This document shows, piece after piece, positions 52,681-61,589 of a DNA stretch of 64,000 nt. How positions within the stretch are numbered: position 1 is the first letter of the stretch; each line of letters opens with the position of its first letter. This stretch comes from CBDCVO01 sp965223085 (GTDB taxonomy: Bacteria; Pseudomonadota; Gammaproteobacteria; Ga0077536), in NCBI GenBank assembly GCA_965223085.1, contig OZ244981.1:4154001-4218000 (forward strand), in the 5' to 3' direction. Position numbers and translations under genes: made by a program. The notes under the pieces were generated by a model. That model was not told the DNA's origin. It worked only from the letters and a program-made list of their open reading frames with translations, and ran no database searches.

Positions 52681-53949
52681 CTATTGTCGCAAATATGGCA
52701 TCAGCAACGCCAGCGTTTTCGCGGTTGCGCCTCGATTCTGCGTAACAACGTCGCGTCCCGCACGACCGGCCGCGTTGCGCTCCTCGGGGCGTGTCTGCCA
52801 TGCGAGAATGCGCGCCGTAAGCTCGCTGGCGGAGGCCACGATATGCAAAGCACCCGCATCCGTTAATAACTCACTTATGCCCTGAAAATTGAACACATGC
52901 GGTCCGGCGAGAATGGGGGTGCCGACCGTCGCTGGTTCCAAGAGATTGTGGCCACCCATGGCGACCAAACTACCGCCGACAAAAGCGACGTCAGCCGCGG
53001 CGTAGAACGCTTGCAATTCGCCCATGCGATCGACGACGAAGATCTGAGTCGACGGCGTACAGTCTTTATTCTCACTCCGCTTAAGAACCGCATATCCGCG
53101 CTTGCGGCAAGCGTGCGCCACTTCATCGAACCGTTCTGGATGGCGTGGCACGATCACGAGAAGCAAGTTAGAAATGAGCGCGACAAGTTGGGCGAACGCA
53201 TCTAACAAAATCAACTCCTCGCCAGCACGCGTACTGCCCGCGACCACGACAAAACGATGCGCTCCCAACAGGCGCCGCAACGCGAGTGATGAGCGCTCGA
53301 TCCCAAACGGTAGCTGGGTGTCGAATTTCAGGCTTCCGGTAATGCTAAGGCGCGTCTTTTCAAGCCCTAAGTCGATAAAACGCTGCGCATCTGCGCCCGT
53401 TTGCACGCCCACGCAACTCAAAGCTCCCAGCATAGCTCTGCTCAATCCGCCGACCATGGCGTAGCGCTGCGCCGATCTTGCCGACAAGCGCGCGTTTACT
53501 AATGTCACGGGGATCGCGTTCGCTTCGCATACGCGGATGACTTGCGGCCACAATTCGGTTTCTAACAATATGAGCACCTGCGGTCTAAAGCGCTGCAAAA
53601 ATCTACGCACGATGAAAGCGAGATCGTAGGGAAAATAGACGATCTCGACTTGGGTGCCAAACGCGCGCTGCGCGGCTGCTCGTCCCGTAGGCGTGGTCGT
53701 AGTAACCACGATAGACGGCGGTTGACGCAATAATAGTTGTTCTACTAGCGGGCTCGCGGCTGCGATTTCCCCTACCGAGACTGCATGCACCCAAATAGAA
53801 CGTTCGGCGTTTGCGCGCGGGGCGGTGTAACACGCAAGGCGTTCGCGCCAATTCGCGCAGTAAGCAGGATATGCTCGGCCACGCCACCATAGCCGCAGTA
53901 GCGCGAGTGGCAATAACAATACGCTAAGCAGCCGATAGGCGATTTTCAC
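52681..53949 (-). CDS. waaA: 3-deoxy-D-manno-octulosonic acid transferase
   Basis: This 422-residue GT30 enzyme adds Kdo to lipid IVA. The N-terminal membrane anchor is RLLSVLLLPLALLRLWWRGR, and WVHAVSVGEIAAASPLVEQL carries the catalytic Glu. TGSLKFDTQLP, AGSTRAGEE (equivalent to the AGSTHxGEE motif) and FVGGSLVAMGGHNLLEPATVG are conserved. It ends 9 bp after the stop of the convergent cysteine hydrolase. Together with hldD and hldE it forms an LPS inner-core group, all on the minus strand. Confidence 0.96.
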   Translation of the reverse strand: MKIAYRLLSVLLLPLALLRLWWRGRAYPAYCANWRERLACYTAPRANAERSIWVHAVSVGEIAAASPLVEQLLLRQPPSIVVTTTTPTGRAAAQRAFGTQVEIVYFPYDLAFIVRRFLQRFRPQVLILLETELWPQVIRVCEANAIPVTLVNARLSARSAQRYAMVGGLSRAMLGALSCVGVQTGADAQRFIDLGLEKTRLSITGSLKFDTQLPFGIERSSLALRRLLGAHRFVVVAGSTRAGEELILLDAFAQLVALISNLLLVIVPRHPERFDEVAHACRKRGYAVLKRSENKDCTPSTQIFVVDRMGELQAFYAAADVAFVGGSLVAMGGHNLLEPATVGTPILAGPHVFNFQGISELLTDAGALHIVASASELTARILAWQTRPEERNAAGRAGRDVVTQNRGATAKTLALLMPYLRQ

Positions 53950-54023
53950 GTGGCGAACCGCTGATTAATACCGTGCTGTCCCGTGGGTATCTCGCCCCGC
54001 GCGAGGTGCTGACGCGCTTCGAA

Positions 54024-54983
54024 TCAAGCACCGCTACCGCACGAGTTGAGCCACTGCAAGTACTGCTGCGCGCCCTCCTCGACGTTGCGAAAAGAACCTG
54101 CGTAACCGCGCCCCCGCAACGCCGTCAGGTCGGCCTCAGTATGCGCTTGATAAGCCGCCACGAGATCGCTGGGAAAGGGAATATAGTCGATTCCACCGCG
54201 CCCGTGCCACGCGAGCACGGCTTTAGCGACATCATTGAAACTCGTGGCGTGCCCGCTGCCGCAATTAAATATCCCATCGATGTCACGGTGCTGTCCTAGC
54301 CACATCGTCACCGCGACGGCATCCTCGACATGAATGAAATCCCGGCGTTGCTCACCGGGTGCGCAGCCGTGCGAAGCACCAAACAAACTTACAACACCAG
54401 TTTCGATAACTTGGCGATTAAAATGAAATAGAACGCTTGCCATGCGACCCTTGTGCTGCTCGCGGGGTCCGTAAACGTTGAAGTAGCGTACCCCCGCTAT
54501 GCCGCGCGCGCCGGCTGCGAGGTGCCGCCTAACATAGCCATCAAACAAGCGTTTCGAATAAGCGTAGATATTGAGCGGATCTTCGTTCGCCGGGGATTCT
54601 TTACTACAGGTACCAGCGCCATAAACGGCGGCGCTAGATGCATAGACCATGCGTACGTCGTGGCTTTGGCAATACTCGAACAATTCACGCGAATAACGAT
54701 AGTTGATGTCCATCATGTAGCGACCGTCCCATTCCGTGGTATCCGAACATGCCCCCAGGTGATAGACGAGCCGAAGCTCGTCAAGCTTGCCATCTCGGCG
54801 GCAAAACGAGTCGCGAAATTCTTCCCGATCCCAATATTCCGCAATTTCGACGTCGCTAATATTGCGAAATTTTCGTCCGTCACTTAGATCATCGACAACC
54901 ACAACCGGGTGCGCCGCCTGCGCCGCGAGTGCCCGCACCAAGTTGCTACCGACAAAACCAGCTCCCCCCGTTACCACGATCAC
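54024..54983 (-). CDS. hldD: ADP-L-glycero-D-manno-heptose 6-epimerase
   Basis: This is a 319-residue short-chain dehydrogenase-type epimerase of the heptose pathway. The NADP-binding motif is VTGGAGFVGSNLVRALAAQ (residues 4-22). The catalytic YxxxK is in NIYAYSKRLFDGYVRRH. VYHLGACSDTTEWDG and GVRYFNVYGPREQHKGRMAS are distinctive for HldD. It overlaps hldE by 4 bp and follows it, so the two steps of ADP-heptose supply are co-translated. Confidence 0.97.
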   Translation of the reverse strand: MIVVTGGAGFVGSNLVRALAAQAAHPVVVVDDLSDGRKFRNISDVEIAEYWDREEFRDSFCRRDGKLDELRLVYHLGACSDTTEWDGRYMMDINYRYSRELFEYCQSHDVRMVYASSAAVYGAGTCSKESPANEDPLNIYAYSKRLFDGYVRRHLAAGARGIAGVRYFNVYGPREQHKGRMASVLFHFNRQVIETGVVSLFGASHGCAPGEQRRDFIHVEDAVAVTMWLGQHRDIDGIFNCGSGHATSFNDVAKAVLAWHGRGGIDYIPFPSDLVAAYQAHTEADLTALRGRGYAGSFRNVEEGAQQYLQWLNSCGSGA

Positions 54984-56446
54984 AAGCGTCGCCCCCCGTT
55001 TGCACTACCGAGCGCCGCGATCACTTGCGTCGTCGATAGTGCATCGTGATGATAACTGAGCGAGCGCACTTCGCCGCCGTTGGCGAGCACGAAATCGGCG
55101 CCGACGATTTTTTCAAGCGGGTAGTCTCCGCCTTTGACGAGCACGTCGGGCTTCACGCGTTCGATCACCCCCAAGGGGGTTTCCTCGTCGAAGCTAACTA
55201 GAGAATCCACACATTCCAAGGCACTCAGCACCTCGAGTCGCTGCGCTAAGCTATTTATCGGGCGTTGTTCACCCTTGAGACGGCGTATCGATGCATCGGA
55301 ATTGATTGCCACGACGAGGTGCTGGCCTAGCGCCGCCGCTTCGCGCAAAAAACGCACGTGCCCAGCGTGCAAGATATCAAAGCAGCCGTTTGTCATCACA
55401 ACGCGTTCGCCGCGCTTTTGCACGGCCATCACCCGCGCAACGACCGTTGCTAAGTCTCGAACATCTCCATCGCCCGGCAAGCTCAAGGCCGTTAGCAGTT
55501 CTGTGCGCGTTAATGCTGCGGTACCCAACCTGGCGACGACGATGCCGGCACCGACGTTCGCCATGCGGATAGCGTCTTCAAGCGAAACACCTGCTGCCAG
55601 CGCTGTCGCGACAACACCGCACACCGTATCTCCAGCACCGGTCACGTCATACACATCCCGGGCATGCGCTGTCAGGTGCAGCGCCGCATGCTCTGGTCGC
55701 AACAGCGACATGCCTTGCTCACCGCGGGTTATCAGCAAGGAACCAAACGCGTGTCGCGCCATCAAGTCGCGGCCACGCGATGCCATTTGCGCTTCGTCGT
55801 CACAGCGCCCCACGACCGCCTCAAATTCGCTCAGATTGGGAGTGATAAGATCGGCCCCATGGTATTTAGCAAAATCTTGTCCTTTGGGATCCACCACCAC
55901 CAACACGTCCATGTCTCGCGCGAGCTCGATCAAACAGTCAAGCTGCGACAACACGCCTTTAGCGTAGTCCGACAACACGAGCACGTCCGCATGAGACAGC
56001 GCCCGTCGCGTTTTAGTTACAAGTTCCGAGCGCCTATCGAGGCTGACTTCAGCATCGAAATCGAGGCGCAATAATTGCTGATGTTGCGAGACGACCCGCA
56101 ACTTCACTGTCGTGGCAAGCGCTGGCAACGTTATCCAATCCGTGGTAACGCCGGCAGCGGCGCACAGCTCCGCCAGTCGTTGTGATTCCGCATCAGCGCC
56201 AGTAATGGAAACTAACGTCACGCTGGCCCCGAGTGCAGCGCAATTAGCAGCCACATTCGCGGCGCCACCGGCCCGTTCTTCGATCTCCGTGACACTCACT
56301 ATCGGAACGGGCGCTTCCGGCGATACACGGCGCGTCGCACCGGTCCAGTAGCGATCCAACATTACATCGCCAACCACCACTACCCGTGCTTTACCTAAAC
56401 GTTCGATACCAACGGAAAAATCCGTCTGCACTATACTGTCAATCAT
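54980..56446 (-). CDS. hldE: Bifunctional heptose 7-phosphate kinase/heptose 1-phosphate adenylyltransferase
   Basis: This 488-residue two-domain enzyme makes ADP-D-glycero-D-manno-heptose. The N-terminal PfkB kinase domain (about 1-325) shows VVGDVMLDRYWTGATRRVSP, GGAANVAANCAALGA and DVTGAGDTVCGVVATALAAG. The C-terminal nucleotidyltransferase domain (about 345-488) begins MTNGCFDILHAGHVRFLREA and has KGGDYPLEKIVGAD. Both domains look complete. It overlaps hldD and starts only a few bases from a divergent DUF3108 gene. Confidence 0.97.
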   Translation of the reverse strand: MIDSIVQTDFSVGIERLGKARVVVVGDVMLDRYWTGATRRVSPEAPVPIVSVTEIEERAGGAANVAANCAALGASVTLVSITGADAESQRLAELCAAAGVTTDWITLPALATTVKLRVVSQHQQLLRLDFDAEVSLDRRSELVTKTRRALSHADVLVLSDYAKGVLSQLDCLIELARDMDVLVVVDPKGQDFAKYHGADLITPNLSEFEAVVGRCDDEAQMASRGRDLMARHAFGSLLITRGEQGMSLLRPEHAALHLTAHARDVYDVTGAGDTVCGVVATALAAGVSLEDAIRMANVGAGIVVARLGTAALTRTELLTALSLPGDGDVRDLATVVARVMAVQKRGERVVMTNGCFDILHAGHVRFLREAAALGQHLVVAINSDASIRRLKGEQRPINSLAQRLEVLSALECVDSLVSFDEETPLGVIERVKPDVLVKGGDYPLEKIVGADFVLANGGEVRSLSYHHDALSTTQVIAALGSANGGRRL

Positions 56447-56449
56447 GCG

Positions 56450-57256
56450 TTGGAAGTTTCTGTTCTGTTGAGCGCCGCGGGAATACTACCGCGCTCGATC
56501 CTAGCACACGCTCGCGAGGTGCTATGGTTTGCGTGGCGTCCCTGTTGGGTTAGCGCGTTGCTCTTAATCGCGACGCCGGGGTCAACCGAACCGGTAGCGT
56601 ACCCGCGCTCGCTGTGGCGTAACTTTACCAGCACTTATGCGATCATCAGTCACGGCATCACTGTGGGACAGATGACGCGCGAGTTTTCCTGGTCCTCGGA
56701 GACGAATTATGCGCTCACTATCAAAATCCAACCCCGCGGCCTGGCGCGCTTGATCACTAAAACCACGATCGAAGAGCGCAGTGAAGGAAAGTTAGACCAA
56801 GGCAGACTGCGATCCTATCGCTACATGCGTAGAAAACACCGCGGCAAAAAAGTAACTGAGTCTCATGCTACGTTCGATCCGCGAACAAAGCTGTTCTCGG
56901 GCCTGCACCGGGGTCGCCAGTGGTCACTAGCGGCGCCCGCCGAGACGCACGATCCAATTTCTTATCAACTCGCACTCGTGACTGACCTCGCTCGAGACGC
57001 TCCGCTCATATCCTACGATGTCATCGACAAAGGCACGGTTAAGCGCTACGACTTGGAGCTATTGGGGAACGCCGTGATAGAAGTGCCAGCCGGGACTTTT
57101 GACACCATAAAGCTACGCTACCAACGTAGCGGCAGTAAGCGCAAAACGTTAATTTGGTGCGCGCCGGCGCTGGACCACCTACCGGCGCGCATTGAATACA
57201 CCGAAAAAAATGGCGACGTTACGCGCGCGGACCTGCGCGAAATCACGTTCAAGTGA
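56450..57256 (+). CDS. DUF3108 domain protein
   Basis: This is a secreted or anchored protein of up to 268 residues with a DUF3108 fold, a beta-rich periplasmic domain of unknown role. Visible family stretches are YAIISHGITVGQMTREFSW, ETHDPISYQLALVTDL, IDKGTVKRYDLELLGNAVIE and FDTIKLRYQR, then LIWCAPALDHLPARIEYTEK. The start is doubtful: TTG 56450 is used, but GTG 56519 would begin just before a hydrophobic signal-like stretch (VSALLLIATPGS) and leave room for a divergent promoter next to hldE. It converges with the TPR protein gene. Confidence 0.8.
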   Translation: MEVSVLLSAAGILPRSILAHAREVLWFAWRPCWVSALLLIATPGSTEPVAYPRSLWRNFTSTYAIISHGITVGQMTREFSWSSETNYALTIKIQPRGLARLITKTTIEERSEGKLDQGRLRSYRYMRRKHRGKKVTESHATFDPRTKLFSGLHRGRQWSLAAPAETHDPISYQLALVTDLARDAPLISYDVIDKGTVKRYDLELLGNAVIEVPAGTFDTIKLRYQRSGSKRKTLIWCAPALDHLPARIEYTEKNGDVTRADLREITFK

Positions 57257-57273
57257 CGGGCTTGAGTAGCGGC

Positions 57274-60096
57274 TTAGCGCGCGCCCAAAGACGCTTGCAG
57301 ACGTTCTGCGTGCTGGCGGCTGTCAAACGCGGTGCCGGGTTGTAAGATCTCTTTGAGCAGACGCTTGGCGTTTTTTTGCTCGCCCGTTTTGACATAAAGC
57401 ATCGCGAGATGAAATTTGATGTCGGGGTTCTCCGGCAGTCGCTCGTGGGCACGTAACAGCATGTCGGCGGCCTGCTCGAAGCGCTCCTCTTTAAGCAACA
57501 TCCAACCGTAGGTATCCATGATCTCGGGTTGTTCAGGTGCCACTTGGTGTGCTTTCGAGGCGGTCTCCATGGCCCGCTTGTCGCCCGTTTCTGCGTACAG
57601 CCACGCAAGATTGTTCAATGCCGCGGCATTGGTCGGGGTGCGTTCGAGTACTTCTTCGTAGTGTTCAATCGCCGCGTCCGCTTGCTTGTTCGCCTGCAGC
57701 GCAGACGCGTAAGCGAGACGCGTGGCGACGTCGTTTGGATGCGCATTTAGCCACTCAGTAAAACGGGGACTCGGGTCAATGTCGAGTTTTCTCTCGGTCG
57801 CGGCCAATTTTATCAGCACGGTACGGGATGGTTTGTCCTTGTGCGCCGCGAGGTACGCGTCGCGTGCCGCGGTCCAATATTGCTCCATAGAATAAGCGTC
57901 GCCGTGCAACACGTGGCCCGCGGCCACAAGCCCGAGCTCGGCGATTATTTTGTCCGCAACGGTGTGCGCGCGTGCAGGATCGTCGTGACGCAAAGCCAAT
58001 CGACCGACGGCAATGTTAAGTTCGGGGTCCTGCGGCGCGCGGCTCAACAAAGCATCCGCTTTTTGCACCAAATCGCCGTCCGTGCCCAGCGCCGCCTGCA
58101 CTTCCAATTCAAGTTTGGCGATCTCGAGTGAATCCGGAAAACGATTTTTAAGGTCATTCAAGGCCCCGCGACCGCGTTCTGGTCGTTGCGCTACTAGCGC
58201 AGCCCGCACCAAGCTCAGCTGCGCCCGCGGTGCGGACGGAGCCCGATCGTAGGCTTTTTCTGCGACGTCCAAGGCCTCATCGTAGCGCCCCAGATGAGCG
58301 TATAACTGGGATGCAAACAGCATCGGTGCCAAGGCGCTCGGATTTTGCTTAAGCGCGCTCTCCGTAAAGCGAGTTGCCGCAGCAACGTCACGAACCGCCA
58401 GTTTAAGTCGTGCCAAATTCAACAAGGCTTGCACGTGTCCGGACGTCTGTTCTAGGACATCGTTGAAATAAGATTCGGCGGTTTCCCGGTCCTGGTTTTT
58501 CAGTGCCACCCTGGCGAGATTAAAACGGGCCGGATGGAAGCCCCGGTTGTGCTCCAAGGCGCTCGTATAAGCATCCCGTGCAGCATCCAAGTCTCCCCGC
58601 GCCTCGCGTACGAAACCTAAAACGTTGTGGGCCACCGCCTCTTGCGAATGATGTTCGACAAACTCGACCGCACGGCCCTCGGCGTTGTCGAGATCACCAT
58701 GCAGGAGTGCGGCGATGACCAACAGGGCTTCGCCAAAAGCGTTGCGGGGATGGTCGGTGACCAGTTGCTCTAAATCCTCGATCGCGGCAGCGCGTTCTCC
58801 CGCGGCGAATTTTGCTAACGCTAAGCGCGCCTTCAATTCAGGGGTATCTGAGCCTAGCGCAAGTGCTCGTTCGAAACTTTTTTGCCCCAGCTTAGCTTGA
58901 TTATTCTTGAGGTACGCGGTGCCTAAAAGCATCAACAGCCGGGCATCGTTATGTGTTTCGACGCTATCGCTACTTAAATCCAATTCCTTCATCCCGGACT
59001 CAAGACGACCGCTGTTAAGATGAATTACGCCGAGTAAACGTCGCGCTGTTTCATCTTGCGGCGATAAGGCCAGGAGACGTTGTGCATACTCTTCTGCTGC
59101 GGCGTGATTATTAGCTTCGACGCTGAGTAGCGCAGCGAGGCGAAGGCTATCGCGGTGTTTGGGCACGATCTGCATCACGCGTTTGAGGATCTCGATCGCC
59201 GCGTGCGGCTGCCCCTGTCCTTGCTGCAATAATGCCTGCAGGTATAGCGCTCGTGGTTCGTTCTCCGCCCGTGGACCAAGCTGAGCGACGACGGCTTGTG
59301 CCGCGGGCCAATCACGGTTCCCGACTTTCGCAGCCAGTAAACCGAGTTGCGCCGGGTACGCCTGCGGGCGTAGTTTCAATACCCTCGAAAATGCCACTTC
59401 GGCGTCGGCAAAATTCTTTTCCTGGAGCGCTATGCGGGCTTTTAATAAAATCAATTCGACGTTATCGGGGTGTGACGACAATGCTTGGTCGATGGATTCA
59501 CGCGCACTATCGTAATCACCTAAACCGAATTCAGCTCGCGCCAAACCACGACGCGCGGCGTCGTTCGATGGTTCCAACTCCAGCACCGAGACAAAAACTT
59601 GCTTCGCCTGCTCGAGACGACCGGCAGATAGATCTACCCTGCCTTGTAGTATCTGCCAGCGCACGTCGTCGGGGCGCGCATGGATCGCGAGTTGGGTGAT
59701 CGCACGCTCCGTATCGCCATTTAGAATCAACGCCTCAATAAAATCCTGTTCAAACGCCTCGCCACCGTGACCTAAGTCGCGCGCGCGTTCGAACTCCTTT
59801 AAAGCCGCATCCGGCTGGCTCATCAACACATACGTGCGCCCCAATTCGTGACGTACTAAGGCTTGATTTGGATGCTGTTGTAAGACCGCCTTCAGGTTCA
59901 CCGTGGCAGTCCGATAATCGCCTTTCGCAAGCGCCGCGCGGGCGGCCTCTAGACTCCCACTGGGGGCGCCCCTGCCGCCAACAAACACCCAGGCCAGAAA
60001 CGCAATGACGAGCGCCACCGTTACGAATGCCGCGAGACGGAGCCGTTTTTCAATTCGACGATGACGTCGCGATCGCCGCCGTTTTGCCTTGCCCAT
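57274..60096 (-). CDS. Membrane-anchored TPR protein resembling PEP-CTERM system PrsT
   Basis: This 940-residue protein has a basic N-terminus (MGKAKRRRSRRHRRIEKRLR), a transmembrane helix at about residues 22-42 (AAFVTVALVIAFLAWVFVGG), and then roughly 24 tetratricopeptide repeats to the end (for example DYRTATVNLKAVLQQHPNQA, AAIEDLEQLVTDHPRNAFGE). Length and architecture resemble PrsT, the TPR protein of PEP-CTERM/exosortase clusters, though it is anchored by a helix rather than a lipobox. No exosortase or PEP-CTERM protein is seen nearby. It may be a general scaffold for envelope assembly or polysaccharide export. Confidence 0.72.
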   Translation of the reverse strand: MGKAKRRRSRRHRRIEKRLRLAAFVTVALVIAFLAWVFVGGRGAPSGSLEAARAALAKGDYRTATVNLKAVLQQHPNQALVRHELGRTYVLMSQPDAALKEFERARDLGHGGEAFEQDFIEALILNGDTERAITQLAIHARPDDVRWQILQGRVDLSAGRLEQAKQVFVSVLELEPSNDAARRGLARAEFGLGDYDSARESIDQALSSHPDNVELILLKARIALQEKNFADAEVAFSRVLKLRPQAYPAQLGLLAAKVGNRDWPAAQAVVAQLGPRAENEPRALYLQALLQQGQGQPHAAIEILKRVMQIVPKHRDSLRLAALLSVEANNHAAAEEYAQRLLALSPQDETARRLLGVIHLNSGRLESGMKELDLSSDSVETHNDARLLMLLGTAYLKNNQAKLGQKSFERALALGSDTPELKARLALAKFAAGERAAAIEDLEQLVTDHPRNAFGEALLVIAALLHGDLDNAEGRAVEFVEHHSQEAVAHNVLGFVREARGDLDAARDAYTSALEHNRGFHPARFNLARVALKNQDRETAESYFNDVLEQTSGHVQALLNLARLKLAVRDVAAATRFTESALKQNPSALAPMLFASQLYAHLGRYDEALDVAEKAYDRAPSAPRAQLSLVRAALVAQRPERGRGALNDLKNRFPDSLEIAKLELEVQAALGTDGDLVQKADALLSRAPQDPELNIAVGRLALRHDDPARAHTVADKIIAELGLVAAGHVLHGDAYSMEQYWTAARDAYLAAHKDKPSRTVLIKLAATERKLDIDPSPRFTEWLNAHPNDVATRLAYASALQANKQADAAIEHYEEVLERTPTNAAALNNLAWLYAETGDKRAMETASKAHQVAPEQPEIMDTYGWMLLKEERFEQAADMLLRAHERLPENPDIKFHLAMLYVKTGEQKNAKRLLKEILQPGTAFDSRQHAERLQASLGAR

Positions 60097-60128
60097 CGCT
60101 ACCGGTCTCTGCCCATCTAGCTGCGCTT

Positions 60129-60857
60129 CTAGCCTTCCTCGTCTCCCAAGATCCGGGCAAGGTCATTGGCCGGAATATAACCCCCGAGTTCTTCACCCGT
60201 GTCCAAGTACACCGCCGGCGTACCACGAATACCGAAAGATTGCCCAAGCTCATACAAGGTAGCAACGGGGTTCTCGCACTGAGATTTTGCGATCTCTTTA
60301 CCCAACTTGGCATCCGTCAACGCTTTTTGGCGATCTTTCGCGCACCAAACCGCTACCGCTTTGTCATAGGACTCGCCCTGCAAACCCGAACGCGGGAAGG
60401 CGAGGTAGCGAACGCCGATGCCGGCGGAGGTCAATCGCGCGATTTCACCGTGCATTTTACGGCAGTATCCGCAATCGATGTCGGTAAAAACGTAGATCGT
60501 GTGGGCCGGCTTGCCATCTGCAGGCGCAAACTCGATCGCGCTACCTTCGGGCAAATCGGCAAATGAGGCGTGCCGCGCGCGGGTGCGGGTTTTGTCGGTG
60601 AGGTTCGCGCGTTCTTTGAGGTCGTAGATGTCGCCACGCACTAAGTATTGACCATCTTTCGTCATGTACAACACGGAAGGACCAAGCATGACTTCGTAGA
60701 GTCCCGCGATCGGCCCGGGTGCCACCGCAGTAATTTCTGCTTCCGGCATTATGGGCGCAATTATGCCGGTAAAATGCGCCACTAAGTCTTCTTTCGCCGG
60801 GACGCTATAGCTAACTAATAATGCGAACACCGTTATGGCCAATCGACTATAATTCAT
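60129..60857 (-). CDS. dsbC: Thiol:disulfide interchange protein DsbC
   Basis: This is a 242-residue periplasmic disulfide isomerase. The signal peptide (MNYSRLAITVFALLVSYS, cleaved after VPA) is followed by an N-terminal dimerisation domain (about 22-85), a linker and a thioredoxin-fold domain with active site CGYC (Cys129, Cys132). FGIRGTPAVYL carries the cis-proline, and a second Cys pair (VWCAKDR, KSQCENP) is typical. ATG 60857 is used because GAGGAG lies 7 bp ahead; ATG 60872 would precede it. It starts upstream of the TPR gene, 32 bp apart. Confidence 0.94.
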   Translation of the reverse strand: MNYSRLAITVFALLVSYSVPAKEDLVAHFTGIIAPIMPEAEITAVAPGPIAGLYEVMLGPSVLYMTKDGQYLVRGDIYDLKERANLTDKTRTRARHASFADLPEGSAIEFAPADGKPAHTIYVFTDIDCGYCRKMHGEIARLTSAGIGVRYLAFPRSGLQGESYDKAVAVWCAKDRQKALTDAKLGKEIAKSQCENPVATLYELGQSFGIRGTPAVYLDTGEELGGYIPANDLARILGDEEG

Positions 60858-61589
60858 CAATAAACTCCTCATGGTGGTGATTAGCCAGCGGGCGGCGTGC
60901 GCATCACCTAAAAATTGACATTCCTGGGGTTGCGGTCAAAACCCTGCGAGATTGCCGTAAAACGTGCTTGAGAACAAAACTACCACGCGCATGGGCCACT
61001 GGCTGCAGTGTACATGGGACTAAATCCGTATTTCGAGCCCCGTCTCGCTACGTACGCGACCCGATCGTCGCTCTGGGCACGGCCTCAGCGTCGCTGCACA
61101 TGCGTCAGACGAGCTTAAGAAGCGTCATAAAATCGCGCTTTCTGAAGCTCTGAGGTGACACGCCCACTGGATTTTTCGCCAACTCCCGGGCGCAAACTCC
61201 GCCTCCAGCACGATTTCTACGCGGCTTGCCTGTTGGCGGCCGTCGCGCACCGGACCGCGCTTTTCTCAGACTAAAAAAAACGCCCCATGTTCCGCTAGTG
61301 AATGAATCACTTCACTGGCCGCTAACACCTGAATCACATACCATTTCAAGGATTCTATCGAGGCCCTGTTAGCAAACGGTTTGTCCAGCTTAGGGGGTTG
61401 TAGCAAAGCCAGTGGGAAATCGCGTTCCTATTACTGAGATTTTTGGGCGGCATCGTCATGCTACGCTGCGAAAAATCGCCAAGATTATGCGCCGCTTTGC
61501 CGTTGTCGCAGGACATCGCTGCCAAGCCCGACAGACCGTGAAGGCGCGTAACGCCAATTTTAGGAAATTGACTGTATAGCAGCACCATC
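60858..61589. other. Long gene-free region between dsbC and the kinase gene
   Basis: These 732 bp lie between divergent genes. Open frames in it are short and lack recognisable content. Structures seen: an imperfect inverted repeat at about 61288-61326 (GTT-CCGCTAGTGAA against GTTAGCGGCCAGTGAA) and an A8 tract at about 61272-61280 which reads as a T-run on the minus strand close to that hairpin. It could contain a small RNA or an eroded gene. I see no copy of the dispersed repeat here. Confidence 0.5.
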
